From: an uncultured Eubacteriales bacterium
GTDB lineage: Bacteria > Bacillota > Clostridia > Oscillospirales > CAG-272
NCBI GenBank assembly: GCA_900547565.1
Contig: URHI01000016.1
Coordinates: forward strand, 1-21,714
Reading direction: 5' to 3'
DNA length: 21,714 nucleotides
Part shown: positions 1-8,213 of the stretch, piece by piece
Numbering within the stretch: the stretch's first letter is position 1
Layout: every line of letters starts with the position of its first letter
Notes under the pieces: generated by a model
What the model saw: the letters and a program-made list of their open reading frames with translations, nothing else
The model's database searches: none
Told to the model about the DNA's origin: nothing
Position numbers and translations under genes: made by a program

Positions 1-1140
1 CGGGAAATCGGCGGGGTTCAGTGTGACGAGCAGGGCCGCATTCGCGTTTTCGCCGTCACGCGCATGGTCGGACATCCCGTTCGTCACGACGCCGCCCGGC
101 TCGCTGGCCGCGCAGACCACTTCCCCGCCCGGGCACATGCAAAATGTGTATACCCCGCGCTCGCCTGTCGTATCCGACAGCGTGTATTCGGCCGGACCAA
201 GCCGCACGTCACCGGCATAACGCCCGTACAACGCCCGGTCTATATCCTGTTGCAAATGTTCTATGCGAACACCCACGGAAAACGCTTTGGGCTCTATTAC
301 AACTCCCCTGCGCTGCAGCATACCGTAGGTATCCCGGGCGCTGTGTCCCGGTGCCATAACCAGCGCACCGCAGTATATATCGCCCTGCGTTGTTATGGCT
401 ACAAGTCCTCCCGGACACTCTTTTACGTCATCAAGCCGACAGTTGAACATGACTTTTCCGCCGCGCGCCGTTATTTCATCCAGCAGGCTTTGCGTCACGC
501 CGCGCAGAATATCTGTGCCGACATGCGGCTTTGCTCTTGTGAGTATATCGGCAGGCGCACCGTGCTCGGCCAGTGTTTTCAGCACGTATGAACAGCGCGC
601 ATCGGAAATCCGCGTTACCAGCTTACCGTCGGAAAATGTTCCTGCACCGCCGGCACCGAACTGTATATTTGACTCGCTGTTGAGAATATGGCGCGATGTG
701 AATGTTTCAACCGCCGCCACGCGTTCGGCCACACAGCCTCCGCGCTCGATAACAACGGGTGAATATCCGCATCTTGCCAGCAGCAATCCGCAGAACATAC
801 CTGCCGGGCCTGTCCCCACCACAAGCGGCGGTGCGGCAAGAGGTTCGTTTCCTCGTACAAGCTCGAGCTCCGGGCTTGAATATTCACGCCCGCCAAGCCT
901 GCTCAGCGCCGCGCCTGACGGTAGTCTGCCCGCCTCTCCCTCGACAAACACAGTGCATATCAACCGTATATCATCGCGATGCCGGGCATCTATAGCTCTG
1001 CGGTACAGCTTTAAATTAAGACCGGCGGGATTGTATCCCGCCAATCTCAGTTTGCGGCCGGCTGCCGCAAGTATGTCATGCTCTGTGGCATCAAAGCTGA
1101 GATTAACGCCGTCAAGCAATATTCTCCGGGTTACCGTCAT
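1..1140 (-). CDS. FAD-dependent oxidoreductase of the COG2509 type, C-terminus cut by window edge
   Basis: An open frame runs from an ATG at 1140 to the left edge: 380 codons without a stop, so the C-terminus lies outside. The translation has an N-terminal region of about 100 residues, then a dinucleotide-binding glycine motif (VVGTGPAGMF, residues 107-116) with an acidic residue ending the following strand (VVIER, 129-133). Further on are the family signatures NIQFGAGGAGTFSDGKL (158-174) and FCMCPGGEVV (333-342). These are typical of the 'uncharacterized FAD-dependent dehydrogenase' family (COG2509), usually somewhat over 500 residues, so roughly 150 should be missing. Its substrate is not established. 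The ATG overlaps the stop of cdaR by one base (TGATG), which implies translational coupling and co-transcription with cdaA-cdaR. FAD binding is well supported; the physiological reaction is unknown. Confidence 0.85.
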   Translation of the reverse strand, partial: MTVTRRILLDGVNLSFDATEHDILAAAGRKLRLAGYNPAGLNLKLYRRAIDARHRDDIRLICTVFVEGEAGRLPSGAALSRLGGREYSSPELELVRGNEPLAAPPLVVGTGPAGMFCGLLLARCGYSPVVIERGGCVAERVAAVETFTSRHILNSESNIQFGAGGAGTFSDGKLVTRISDARCSYVLKTLAEHGAPADILTRAKPHVGTDILRGVTQSLLDEITARGGKVMFNCRLDDVKECPGGLVAITTQGDIYCGALVMAPGHSARDTYGMLQRRGVVIEPKAFSVGVRIEHLQQDIDRALYGRYAGDVRLGPAEYTLSDTTGERGVYTFCMCPGGEVVCAASEPGGVVTNGMSDHARDGENANAALLVTLNPADFP

Positions 1141-2252
1141 CAGTATATCCTTTCAATGTCAATGGAAACGCCTCTCTCGGAATCAACCACCGAAACGCCT
1201 TCCGGCAGTTCAAACTCGCTGATGTGCAGTATGAGCGGCTCTCCTACCCGTATTTCACCGTCATTAACAGTATACACATACAATTCATTAATTCCGCTGA
1301 CCAGCTGCGGGTCACCGACAATCGTCACTTCCGACGGATGCATGCTGACATTGTAATTCGAACTGACGCCGTTGGTAAACTTGATTTTGAGCGGCACTGT
1401 TTTGGTTGTTGTAACCTTTACCGACACCTTAATCTCTGTTACATTACACTTGACGTACGGGTTTGAAATAAGCATGCCGTATTCATCATACAGCCCGACC
1501 GTTCCCACAAGATTGAGACTCTTGTCGATCACACCCGCGTTGAACGACACCGCCGCGTACGAAACCGTATCAAGCACCGATGCAGGGCCGCTTATAATAA
1601 CCGTTTCATGGTCAGCCACCGGATCGCTGAGCGAATATGCCGCGTTGAGCACATAGTCAAGTCTGACCTTGACATCGACCGTCCTGCTTGTATTTATATC
1701 GACATTGACCGAGATTTGGCTCGGTTCAATGGACACCAGCGTAGAGTTTTTGGGGAGCTCGACCTGAACAGGAAGGTTATAGCGTCCCGTTTCAGTAATC
1801 TGACTTACATCGACATATATACGCACATCGTCGGCAGTCAGAGATCCTATATCGCCTCGCTTACCGGACAGCGTAACTGTAACGGTTTTATCGTAGCCTT
1901 CGATGACCGACATATTGCCGGTGCTCAGCGACGACGCGCCGTCAATATTGACAGTAACACCCGAAATGCTCTGTTCAAACCCCGTAGTTTCGGTGCTCAT
2001 GACGTACAGCCACACCGAAACCGCCAACAGAAGGCAAAACGCAAATGCCCACCTGTCGCCGCGGGTTCCTCGCTTGCCGGTAAGCCAATCACGCACTATT
2101 TCATAATAGCCCTTGACAATACCCACCACACGCCCGCCGAAATCATTACAGCGTGTTTCGTTGTCACTGCTCTGTGCGGGATCGCCCGTTACACGCGACT
2201 CGGAATTTGCAGACTCGGAGTCTATCATTTCTTGGTTTTGTTTATCGTCCAT
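1140..2252 (-). CDS. cdaR: CdaA regulatory protein CdaR (YbbR-domain membrane protein)
   Basis: A 370-residue protein. An acidic/polar cytoplasmic N-terminus (1-67) is followed by one transmembrane helix (about 68-86, WAFAFCLLLAVSVWLYVMS). The extracytoplasmic part is beta-rich and made of about three YbbR repeats (roughly 97-187, 190-280 and 285-367), each ending in a V-V/I-V/I strand pattern. CdaR of Bacillus is known to bind and modulate the diadenylate cyclase CdaA. The Bacillus protein has four YbbR domains and is longer, so this is a shorter form. I chose the ATG at 2252 because an AGGAG (2262-2266) lies 9 bases upstream. The in-frame ATG at 2261 would abut that ribosome binding site, and the longer open frame up to 2345 lies inside cdaA. 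The gene overlaps the cdaA end by 11 bp. Confidence 0.92.
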   Translation of the reverse strand: MDDKQNQEMIDSESANSESRVTGDPAQSSDNETRCNDFGGRVVGIVKGYYEIVRDWLTGKRGTRGDRWAFAFCLLLAVSVWLYVMSTETTGFEQSISGVTVNIDGASSLSTGNMSVIEGYDKTVTVTLSGKRGDIGSLTADDVRIYVDVSQITETGRYNLPVQVELPKNSTLVSIEPSQISVNVDINTSRTVDVKVRLDYVLNAAYSLSDPVADHETVIISGPASVLDTVSYAAVSFNAGVIDKSLNLVGTVGLYDEYGMLISNPYVKCNVTEIKVSVKVTTTKTVPLKIKFTNGVSSNYNVSMHPSEVTIVGDPQLVSGINELYVYTVNDGEIRVGEPLILHISEFELPEGVSVVDSERGVSIDIERIY

Positions 2253-3144
2253 TGTTGGCATCTCCTGAATTGTTTTTACGTGCTGACGACAAGCCGGAGC
2301 GCGACACGCGCTGACCGTTATGTGACAGCAGGGCAAGCAGGGCATGCTTGAGAGTGTTGTAGTTGTAGTTGCGGGTTATCTGCCCCTCGCAGGCAATCGA
2401 AATAATTCCCGTTTCCTCCGAAACAACGACTACAACCGCGTCGCTGACTTCGCTTATACCTATTGCCGCCCGGTGACGTGTACCCATGCTGTTGTCAATG
2501 TTTTCGGCAGCCGTAAGAGGAAGCACACAGCCGGCAGCGTATATCTGCATATCGCGGATTATAACCGCACCGTCGTGAAAAGGAGCCTTGTCGTAGAATA
2601 TATTCTGCAAAAGCCGTGACGACAGCTTTGCACTTATCTCATTTGACGGTTTGATATACTCTCCCAGCTTGACCGAACGTTCAATTACTATCAGCGCACC
2701 GGTTTTGTACAGCGACATATCACACACCGCCTCGCAAATTGAGTCAATACCTGCATTCAGAGCGGCAAGGTCACGTGTTTCAGTAGAACCTATATTGCGG
2801 AAGCCGGAAAGCGGTGTATTGCCCACCTTTTCAAGCGCCGCGCGAAGCTCGGGCTGAAACACGATTATAATAGCAATCATGCCGACCTGATAAAAATTCT
2901 GCAATATAAACTTGATGGCGTGCATCTGAAATGCGGTGCTGACGACCAGCAACGCTATAATGACCAACAGACCACTCATTAACTTGCCCGCTCTGCGGTT
3001 TTTTATAAAGTGGTAAATAGCAAAAAACAGCAAGGCCAGCAAAAGGATATCAAGGAGATCGACAAATCTTATATCTGCGATCGGCGAGAATACATATTCC
3101 CTGAGCTTGCTCCACAGCGTGACGAATATATTTTCTGATTGCAT
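2242..3144 (-). CDS. cdaA: Diadenylate cyclase CdaA (DacA), membrane c-di-AMP synthase
   Basis: A 300-residue protein that condenses two ATP into cyclic di-AMP, the second messenger for potassium/osmotic and cell-wall homeostasis. Three N-terminal hydrophobic helices (about 29-47, 57-72, 84-97) anchor it in the membrane. The DAC domain follows with both active-site motifs intact: DGA (191-193, in FHDGAVI) and RHR (223-225, in GTRHRAAIG). Length and order match the CdaA class. It is the first gene of cdaA-cdaR-FAD oxidoreductase. The ATG at 3144 has a strong GGAGGAG (3153-3159) 8 bases upstream, about 38 nt below the predicted transcription start. The identification is firm. Confidence 0.97.
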   Translation of the reverse strand: MQSENIFVTLWSKLREYVFSPIADIRFVDLLDILLLALLFFAIYHFIKNRRAGKLMSGLLVIIALLVVSTAFQMHAIKFILQNFYQVGMIAIIIVFQPELRAALEKVGNTPLSGFRNIGSTETRDLAALNAGIDSICEAVCDMSLYKTGALIVIERSVKLGEYIKPSNEISAKLSSRLLQNIFYDKAPFHDGAVIIRDMQIYAAGCVLPLTAAENIDNSMGTRHRAAIGISEVSDAVVVVVSEETGIISIACEGQITRNYNYNTLKHALLALLSHNGQRVSRSGLSSARKNNSGDANNGR

Positions 3145-3152
3145 ATCCGGCG

Positions 3153-3159
3153 CTCCTCC
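3153..3159 (-). promoter_or_regulatory. Ribosome binding site of cdaA
   Basis: GGAGGAG on the minus strand, 8 bases before the ATG at 3144. It fixes the cdaA start. Confidence 0.85.
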
Positions 3160-3188
3160 GACATAGTACGGCAGTGATTAGATAAATT

Positions 3189-3217
3189 ATTATAACACAT
3201 AATTGAGCGGATTTCAA
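3189..3217 (-). promoter_or_regulatory. Sigma-A promoter of the cdaA operon
   Basis: On the minus strand, TTGAAA (3212-3217), a 17-bp spacer and TATAAT (3189-3194), with a TGT extended -10 directly upstream of the hexamer. The predicted transcription start is near 3182. This near-consensus promoter points to strong constitutive expression. Confidence 0.85.
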
Positions 3218-3360
3218 ATAATTTCGGTCATTATTTACTATTTGTTTATATTTTATTTATATATTCTCCGCGCACGCTCCTATTTGTTCAAATATTTCCA
3301 TATATTTGCCGTTAAGCGCGTGCAAAAGGCCGTGTCAGAGCCCGGATTGTCAAATTTATA
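3218..3360. other. AT-rich divergent intergenic region between cdaA and the adh-araD operon
   Basis: This is the part of the cdaA/adh intergenic region left between the two promoters. It is AT-rich, with runs of T and A around 3230-3265, and I find no open frame or obvious RNA gene. The only structure I noticed is a weak, widely spaced pair of complementary GCACGC/GCGTGC words near 3270 and 3320, which I do not consider significant. Confidence 0.5.
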
Positions 3361-3389
3361 TTGATTTCCCGACAATTTTATGATATACT
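3361..3389 (+). promoter_or_regulatory. Sigma-A promoter of the adh-araD operon
   Basis: TTGATT (3361-3366), 17-bp spacer, TATACT (3384-3389) preceded by TGA (3381-3383), an extended -10. The predicted start is near 3396, giving a leader of about 28 nt. A GAGGT at 3409-3413 serves the ATG at 3424. Confidence 0.75.
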
Positions 3390-3423
3390 TTTAATATCAA
3401 AATCTCACGAGGTAAATTATACC

Positions 3424-4569
3424 ATGAACTTCAATGTTGATATTCCTGTCAGGATAGTTTCAGGGTGCGGATGTCTGAAGCAAAACGGTGCTGAACTCGT
3501 TGTCGGAAAGCGTGCGGCCATAGTCTGCGGCGCTCACGGCGCGGCCGCCAGCGGTGCGCTCGGCGATGTGTGCGACATACTTACAGAGGCGCATGTCGAA
3601 TACCTGATATTTGATAAAATAACCGAAAATCCTCCGCTCGCTATCTGCTTTGACGGCGGTCAGGCCGTACATGCGTTCGGAGCGGATTTTGTGATAGGAA
3701 TAGGCGGCGGCTCATCGCTCGACGCGGCAAAGGCAGTCGCCGCATTCGCCGCCAACCCCGAAATTGAGCCGGAGCAGTTGTTTGATGACACAGCGCTGAC
3801 AAGCTTTCCGCTTCCGCTGGTGCTCATTCCGACCACAGCGGGCACAGGCAGTGAGGCAAATCCTTACGCGGTAATGACACTTCCCGACGGATTGCGCAAG
3901 CGTTCATTCAAGCACCGGGGGGCCTGGGCACGTGTTGCATTTCTCGACCCCGCATACACATACTCACTTCCCCACCGCAACACTGTTTCTTGCGCACTCG
4001 ATGCCTTTGCACACGGACTTGAATCCTACATGTCACCAAAGGCAAACGAGCTGTCAAAAATGATGGCCATGTACGCCATGCGCGGTATCTGGGACGTGCT
4101 TACGCGCTATCCCGAAACCTTTGACGCCGACATGCGTGAAACACTGCTGTACTGCTCATGTGCCGCCGGAATTGCAATAAGCGTAACCGGTACCGGCTTC
4201 CCGCATCCGCTCGGATATCCGCTGACGCTCATAGACGGTATACCGCACGGGGCAGCCTGCGCAGTTTTTGACGGCGACTACATTGAATATAATGAGCGTA
4301 CCGAAGAGGGACGGCAGCGTATGAGTGAAATATACGCCTCACTCGGAACTACGCCGCGCATCATGAAGGAATACCTTCCCGCGCTGTCTGAGGTCGATCT
4401 GTCACTGACAGCCGATCAGATAGCTGAGCATGTTGAACTGGTCTGCGGTGCCAAGAATTATTCCAACAGTCCGTATATCATCACAAAAGACGAAATGATT
4501 GAGATATATAACAAACATTTTTTGAAATCGGTTCAGAAAGGTAACAAAAAATCATGCTCGAGCAACTGA
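3424..4569 (+). CDS. Iron-containing alcohol dehydrogenase family protein
   Basis: A 381-residue type III (Fe-ADH) dehydrogenase. The nucleotide-binding GGGSSLD is at 94-100. The four metal ligands expected from FucO-like enzymes are present: D193 and H197 (in DAFAHGLES), H261 and H275 (in FPHPLG and IPHGAA, 14 residues apart as in FucO). Such enzymes interconvert aldehydes or ketones and alcohols with NAD(P)H. The substrate cannot be read from sequence; lactaldehyde/1,2-propanediol or a sugar-derived carbonyl are possibilities given the sugar genes nearby. I took the ATG at 3424 because GAGGT lies about 10 bases upstream. A longer frame opening with TTG at 3361 begins on the promoter -35 and is rejected. 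The 3' end overlaps araD by 16 bp, so the two are co-transcribed. Confidence 0.9.
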   Translation: MNFNVDIPVRIVSGCGCLKQNGAELVVGKRAAIVCGAHGAAASGALGDVCDILTEAHVEYLIFDKITENPPLAICFDGGQAVHAFGADFVIGIGGGSSLDAAKAVAAFAANPEIEPEQLFDDTALTSFPLPLVLIPTTAGTGSEANPYAVMTLPDGLRKRSFKHRGAWARVAFLDPAYTYSLPHRNTVSCALDAFAHGLESYMSPKANELSKMMAMYAMRGIWDVLTRYPETFDADMRETLLYCSCAAGIAISVTGTGFPHPLGYPLTLIDGIPHGAACAVFDGDYIEYNERTEEGRQRMSEIYASLGTTPRIMKEYLPALSEVDLSLTADQIAEHVELVCGAKNYSNSPYIITKDEMIEIYNKHFLKSVQKGNKKSCSSN

Positions 4570-5255
4570 AAAAAGAAGTTTATGAAGCCAATATGCAGCT
4601 GGTGCGCCATGATCTTGTGATATTCACATGGGGCAATGTCAGCGGAATTGACCGCAAACGCGGGCTGGTCGTCATCAAGCCGTCCGGAGTGGAATACGAC
4701 AAAATGTCTCCTATGGACATGGTGGTGGTTGACCTTGACGGAAACATCGTGGAAGGCTACCTGAAGCCTTCATCAGATACGCCCACACACCTTGAGCTGT
4801 ACCGCGCGTTTCCCAACATCGGCGGAATCACGCATACACATTCTCTTTACGCCACATCTTTCGCACAGGCAGGACGCAGTATAAAGCCGTTCGGAACCAC
4901 GCATGCCGACTATTTCGGAGGTGCAGTTCCCTGCACACGTAAAATGTCGCCCAGCGAAATTGCCGGCGACTACGAAAAGAATACCGGACTTGTCATAGCC
5001 GAGACCTTCCAGAATATATCTCCCGACCGTATCCACGGGGTACTGGTCTACTCGCACGGACCGTTTACTTGGGGGAAAAACGCATCCGAGTCGGTCGAAA
5101 CTGCTGTCGTGCTGGAAAACATAGCCCATATGGCACTCAATACCGAGATACTTCAGGTCGCTGTCGGAGCCAACGGAGGAGTGCCAATGCAACAGGATCT
5201 ACTCAATAAGCACTTTGACCGCAAGCATGGCCCCGGAGCCTACTATGGCCAGTAA
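4554..5255 (+). CDS. araD: L-ribulose-5-phosphate 4-epimerase AraD
   Basis: A 233-residue class II aldolase/epimerase-fold protein, nearly the length of E. coli AraD (231). It interconverts L-ribulose 5-phosphate and D-xylulose 5-phosphate, feeding pentoses into the pentose phosphate pathway. Visible landmarks are GNVSG (27-31), SSDTPTH (73-79, with metal-ligand D75), the HTH triad with zinc ligands H94 and H96, the third zinc histidine H168 (YSHGPFTWG), catalytic D119 (THADYF) and the C-terminal catalytic tyrosine in AYYGQ (229-233). This combination favours the epimerase over the related RhaD/FucA aldolases. It starts inside the dehydrogenase gene behind AAAGGT (4537-4542). No arabinose isomerase or kinase is in the window, so the physiological sugar (L-arabinose, L-ascorbate or another) is open. 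Confidence 0.93.
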   Translation: MLEQLKKEVYEANMQLVRHDLVIFTWGNVSGIDRKRGLVVIKPSGVEYDKMSPMDMVVVDLDGNIVEGYLKPSSDTPTHLELYRAFPNIGGITHTHSLYATSFAQAGRSIKPFGTTHADYFGGAVPCTRKMSPSEIAGDYEKNTGLVIAETFQNISPDRIHGVLVYSHGPFTWGKNASESVETAVVLENIAHMALNTEILQVAVGANGGVPMQQDLLNKHFDRKHGPGAYYGQ

Positions 5256-5296
5256 TGACATCACATAAGAATAAAAGCTGTTCAATATAAGCATCA

Positions 5297-5338
5297 AGCA
5301 CCCGTATTGAGATGTGGTTTTATCTCAATGCGGGTGCT
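5297..5338. terminator. Bidirectional intrinsic terminator between araD and pncB
   Basis: A 17-bp stem (arms 5297-5313 and 5322-5338) complementary throughout except one G-U pair, with an 8-nt loop. It starts about 40 bp after the araD stop and about 30 bp from the pncB stop on the opposite strand. The downstream T-tract is modest on both sides (GTTATTATTG on plus). It serves the two convergent operons. Confidence 0.85.
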
Positions 5339-5370
5339 GTTATTATTGTCAGAGATACAAATGCCGGGGC

Positions 5371-6822
5371 TTATTTTGCGCCTCTGCCGGCTTTGAGCAG
5401 ATCGTGCTTGACCTGCCACAGTCTCTCGGACAAGTCGACATAATAGTTATGCGGATTGGTAAAACGCCGTACCTCGTCCCATATGCCCTCTATCTCGGCG
5501 GCACAATGTCGGCGTATGTCGTCAAGTGCCGGCAATTTATACACCTGCAGACCGGATTTGAACACAGGTACCAACAGTTCGGTTGCGGTGAAATCCGTCA
5601 TAGTTTTGCGTTTCCAGGTGTACTCGGGATCAAATATCTCCAACGGACGGCTGTCATCGATCACTTCATCGTACACGCACAACAGATCTGCCTCCGCCTT
5701 GCCGCTCTCTCGACCGCGCAGACGGTACACTTTTTTGAAATGAGGAGTTGTAATTTTACCGACATTTTCACTGATTTTGATTTTGGGAATTATCTCGCCG
5801 TCATGTTCCACGGCACACAGCTTGTACACCGCTCCGAACACAGGGGAGCTTTTTGAAGTTATAAGCCGCTCACCTATACCGAAAGCGTCTATCTCGGCGC
5901 CCTGACGGATCAGCTCGCGTATGATGTACTCGTCAAGCGAGTTTGAAATGACTATTTTGCACTGCGGGAACCCGGCTTCTGTCAGCATTTTGCGCGCTTT
6001 CTGCGTCAGATATGTGATATCGCCGGAGTCGATACGTATGCCGCACTTGGTTATTCCGCGCGGGACCAATACCTCGCGGAAGGCCTTTATAGCATTTGGA
6101 ATGCCCGATTCCAGTACATTGTACGTATCAACCAGCAGCGTGCAGTTCTCGGGATAAATTTCACAATAGGTTTTAAAAGCAGTATATTCGTCGTCAAACA
6201 TCTGAACCCATGAATGTGCCATCGTACCGGTCGCCGGGACACCGTAAGCCTCGTCAGTAATGGTGCAAGCAGTGCCGGAGCACCCGCCGATATATGCCGC
6301 ACGTGCGCCAAGTATTGCAGCGTCAGCTCCCTGTGCACGGCGTGAACCGAATTCGCTTATGGGTCTGCCTTTGGCGGCACGCGTCATACGCGAAGCCTTG
6401 GTCGCAATAAGCGACTGATGATTAAGTGCCATAAGCAGATATGTCTCGATGAACTGTGCTTCAATGGCAGGCGCACGTACAGTGATAAGCGGCTCGCCCG
6501 GGAACACCACAGTCCCTTCCGGTACTGCCCACATGTCGCCGGTAAAGCGGAATTTACGCAGATATGCCAAAAAATCCTCATCAAAGCATCCTTTTGAGCG
6601 CAGGTATTCAATGTCATCATCATCGAAATGCAGCTCGTTGATGTAGTTCACGATCTGCTCAAGTCCCGCGGCAACGGCATAGCCGCCGTTATCCGGATTG
6701 TCACGGTAAAAAGCGTCAAAGTAGACAATTCTGTTGCCTATGCCGGACTTGAAATAACCGTTGCCCATGGTTATTTCATAAAAGTCACACAGCATTGTAA
6801 GATTTCTGTCAATGTTTTTCAT
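5371..6822 (-). CDS. pncB: Nicotinate phosphoribosyltransferase (NAPRTase)
   Basis: A 483-residue enzyme of the Preiss-Handler NAD salvage pathway. It joins nicotinate and PRPP to nicotinate mononucleotide with ATP hydrolysis. Family signatures are the N-terminal LTMLCDFYEITMGNGYF (8-24), EFGSRRAQG (157-165), the segment TGTMAHSW (198-205) holding the histidine expected to be autophosphorylated (H203), VDTYN (231-235) and RIDSGD. The start at 6822 has AGAGGG (6830-6835) 7 bases upstream. An upstream in-frame ATG at 6864 overlaps the promoter -10 and is rejected. The gene is monocistronic, between its own promoter and the shared terminator at 5297-5338. It sits between sugar genes with no obvious metabolic link. 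Confidence 0.95.
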   Translation of the reverse strand: MKNIDRNLTMLCDFYEITMGNGYFKSGIGNRIVYFDAFYRDNPDNGGYAVAAGLEQIVNYINELHFDDDDIEYLRSKGCFDEDFLAYLRKFRFTGDMWAVPEGTVVFPGEPLITVRAPAIEAQFIETYLLMALNHQSLIATKASRMTRAAKGRPISEFGSRRAQGADAAILGARAAYIGGCSGTACTITDEAYGVPATGTMAHSWVQMFDDEYTAFKTYCEIYPENCTLLVDTYNVLESGIPNAIKAFREVLVPRGITKCGIRIDSGDITYLTQKARKMLTEAGFPQCKIVISNSLDEYIIRELIRQGAEIDAFGIGERLITSKSSPVFGAVYKLCAVEHDGEIIPKIKISENVGKITTPHFKKVYRLRGRESGKAEADLLCVYDEVIDDSRPLEIFDPEYTWKRKTMTDFTATELLVPVFKSGLQVYKLPALDDIRRHCAAEIEGIWDEVRRFTNPHNYYVDLSERLWQVKHDLLKAGRGAK

Positions 6823-6854
6823 AGCAAAACCCTCTGAAAATATATATTGTTCTA

Positions 6855-6883
6855 AGTATAGCACATTTTAATGAAATATGCAA
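6855..6883 (-). promoter_or_regulatory. Sigma-A promoter of pncB
   Basis: On the minus strand, TTGCAT (6878-6883), a 17-bp spacer and TATACT (6855-6860) preceded by TGC (extended -10). The predicted start is near 6848. Its -35 lies 8 bp from the -35 of the divergent rhaA promoter. Confidence 0.75.
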
Positions 6884-6891
6884 TTATATTA

Positions 6892-6920
6892 TTGAAAAAT
6901 TGTGCCGGATATGATAGAAT
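6892..6920 (+). promoter_or_regulatory. Sigma-A promoter of rhaA
   Basis: TTGAAA (6892-6897), 17-bp spacer, TAGAAT (6915-6920) preceded by TGA (extended -10). The predicted start is near 6927, with GGAGG (6943-6947) 7 bases before the ATG at 6955. I found no clear operator palindrome in the 132-bp region shared with pncB. Confidence 0.75.
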
Positions 6921-6954
6921 AAAAACAAATCAAAACATATACGGAGGTACAAAA

Positions 6955-8208
6955 ATGTCAACCGATTCCGGCTACATAAACGCACGTCTGACATATGCCG
7001 AAGCAGGCATAGACACCGAGGCCGCAATTTCACGGCTCACATCGCTTCCCATATCCCTACACTGCTGGCAAGGCGATGATATACACGGATTTGAGGGCGG
7101 CGCGTCGCTTGACGGAGGCATACAGGTTACCGGCAACTATCCCGGTGCGGCACGCACACCTGAGGAGCTAATGGCCGATATCGACTTTGCGCTGGCACAC
7201 ATTCCCGGTCATCACCGCATTAATCTTCACGCAAATTATGCCATATTCACTGACGGCGAAAAAGTTGACCGCGACGCATTGGAACCGCGGCACTTCGAGC
7301 CGTGGGTAAAATTCGCCAAAGAGCGCGGACTGGGCATAGACTTCAATCCCACACTGTTTGCCCACCCTATGGCAGCAGGCCTGACGCTGTCAAGCCCGGA
7401 TGAAAACATACGTCACTTCTGGATACGCCACTGCATAGCATGTCTGCGTATTTCCGAGTATTTTGCGACCGAGCTTGGCACTCCCTGCCTTATGAACATA
7501 TGGATCCCCGACGGTCTCAAAGACATTCCGGCAGACCGCATGGCTCCCCGCGCCCGCTTTGCCGAGTCGCTTGACACCATTCTCGCAGCCGGATACGACC
7601 ACTCCAAGGTGTTCATTTCGCTTGAATCCAAAGTATTCGGCATCGGACTGGAATCGTATACAGTTGGTTCGAGCGAGTTCTGCATCAACTACGCCGCCTC
7701 CCGCGGAATACTCTCGCTCATGGACAACGGTCACTACCATCCTACCGAGTCGGTTGCCGACAAAATACCGTCTATGCTGCTGTTCTCCGACAGGCTTGCA
7801 CTGCACGTCACACGACCTGTGCGCTGGGACAGTGACCATGTCGTCCGCTTTGACGACGAAACACGCAGTATTGCAGATGAATTGGTTCGTTGCAACGCAC
7901 TCGACCGGACATTTATAGCTCTTGACTACTTTGATGCCAGCATCAACCGCATAGCTGCCTGGATCATCGGCATGCACAGCCTTCAAAAATCACTGCTTTA
8001 TTCCCTGCTGACACCGCACAAAAAATTGTCCGCACTTCAGGATGCGGGAGACTTCACACAGCTCATGGTTGTCAGTGAACAGCTAAAAACACTCCCGTTC
8101 GGAGAAGTATGGAACGAGTTCTGCCGCAGAAATTCGGTCGAACCGGGACTGCAGTGGTTTGAAGACGTCAAAAAATATGAACACGACGTACTGTCGGCCA
8201 GGAGGTAA
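6955..8208 (+). CDS. rhaA: L-rhamnose isomerase
   Basis: A 417-residue cytoplasmic enzyme converting L-rhamnose to L-rhamnulose, close to the 419 residues of E. coli RhaA. All metal and catalytic residues known from E. coli RhaA occur at a constant offset of ten: E224, D257, H260, H284, D292, D294 and D324. They lie in ESKVFGIG, MDNGHYHPTE, LHVTRPVRWDSDH and ALDYFDASINR. The N-terminal SLHCWQGDD (34-42) is also diagnostic. The ATG at 6955 follows GGAGG. A longer frame from 6871 has its start upstream of the promoter -10 and is rejected. It is followed after 5 bases by the GH106-like hydrolase, an operon that suggests hydrolysis of rhamnosides and use of the freed sugar. Kinase and aldolase genes are not in view. 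Confidence 0.96.
   Translation: MSTDSGYINARLTYAEAGIDTEAAISRLTSLPISLHCWQGDDIHGFEGGASLDGGIQVTGNYPGAARTPEELMADIDFALAHIPGHHRINLHANYAIFTDGEKVDRDALEPRHFEPWVKFAKERGLGIDFNPTLFAHPMAAGLTLSSPDENIRHFWIRHCIACLRISEYFATELGTPCLMNIWIPDGLKDIPADRMAPRARFAESLDTILAAGYDHSKVFISLESKVFGIGLESYTVGSSEFCINYAASRGILSLMDNGHYHPTESVADKIPSMLLFSDRLALHVTRPVRWDSDHVVRFDDETRSIADELVRCNALDRTFIALDYFDASINRIAAWIIGMHSLQKSLLYSLLTPHKKLSALQDAGDFTQLMVVSEQLKTLPFGEVWNEFCRRNSVEPGLQWFEDVKKYEHDVLSARR
8200..8206 (+). promoter_or_regulatory. Ribosome binding site of the GH106-like gene inside the rhaA 3' end
   Basis: AGGAGGT overlaps the last sense codon and the first base of the stop of rhaA and lies 7 bases before the ATG at 8214. It suggests translational coupling of the two genes. 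Confidence 0.85.
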
Positions 8209-8213
8209 ATATC

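Noticed and set aside
395..1222. Plus-strand open frame of 275 codons
   Set aside because: It lies opposite the FAD oxidoreductase, which has clear family motifs. The plus-strand product has no recognisable domain and is rich in Ser, Pro and Arg, as expected of a shadow frame.
1608..2351. Plus-strand open frame of 247 codons
   Set aside because: Shadow of cdaR and the end of cdaA; no motif and no ribosome binding site.
4554..5255. Rhamnulose-1-phosphate aldolase (RhaD) or fuculose aldolase (FucA) instead of AraD
   Set aside because: The SSDTPTH, THADYF and C-terminal YYGQ signatures and the 233-residue length fit AraD; RhaD is longer and FucA lacks this combination.
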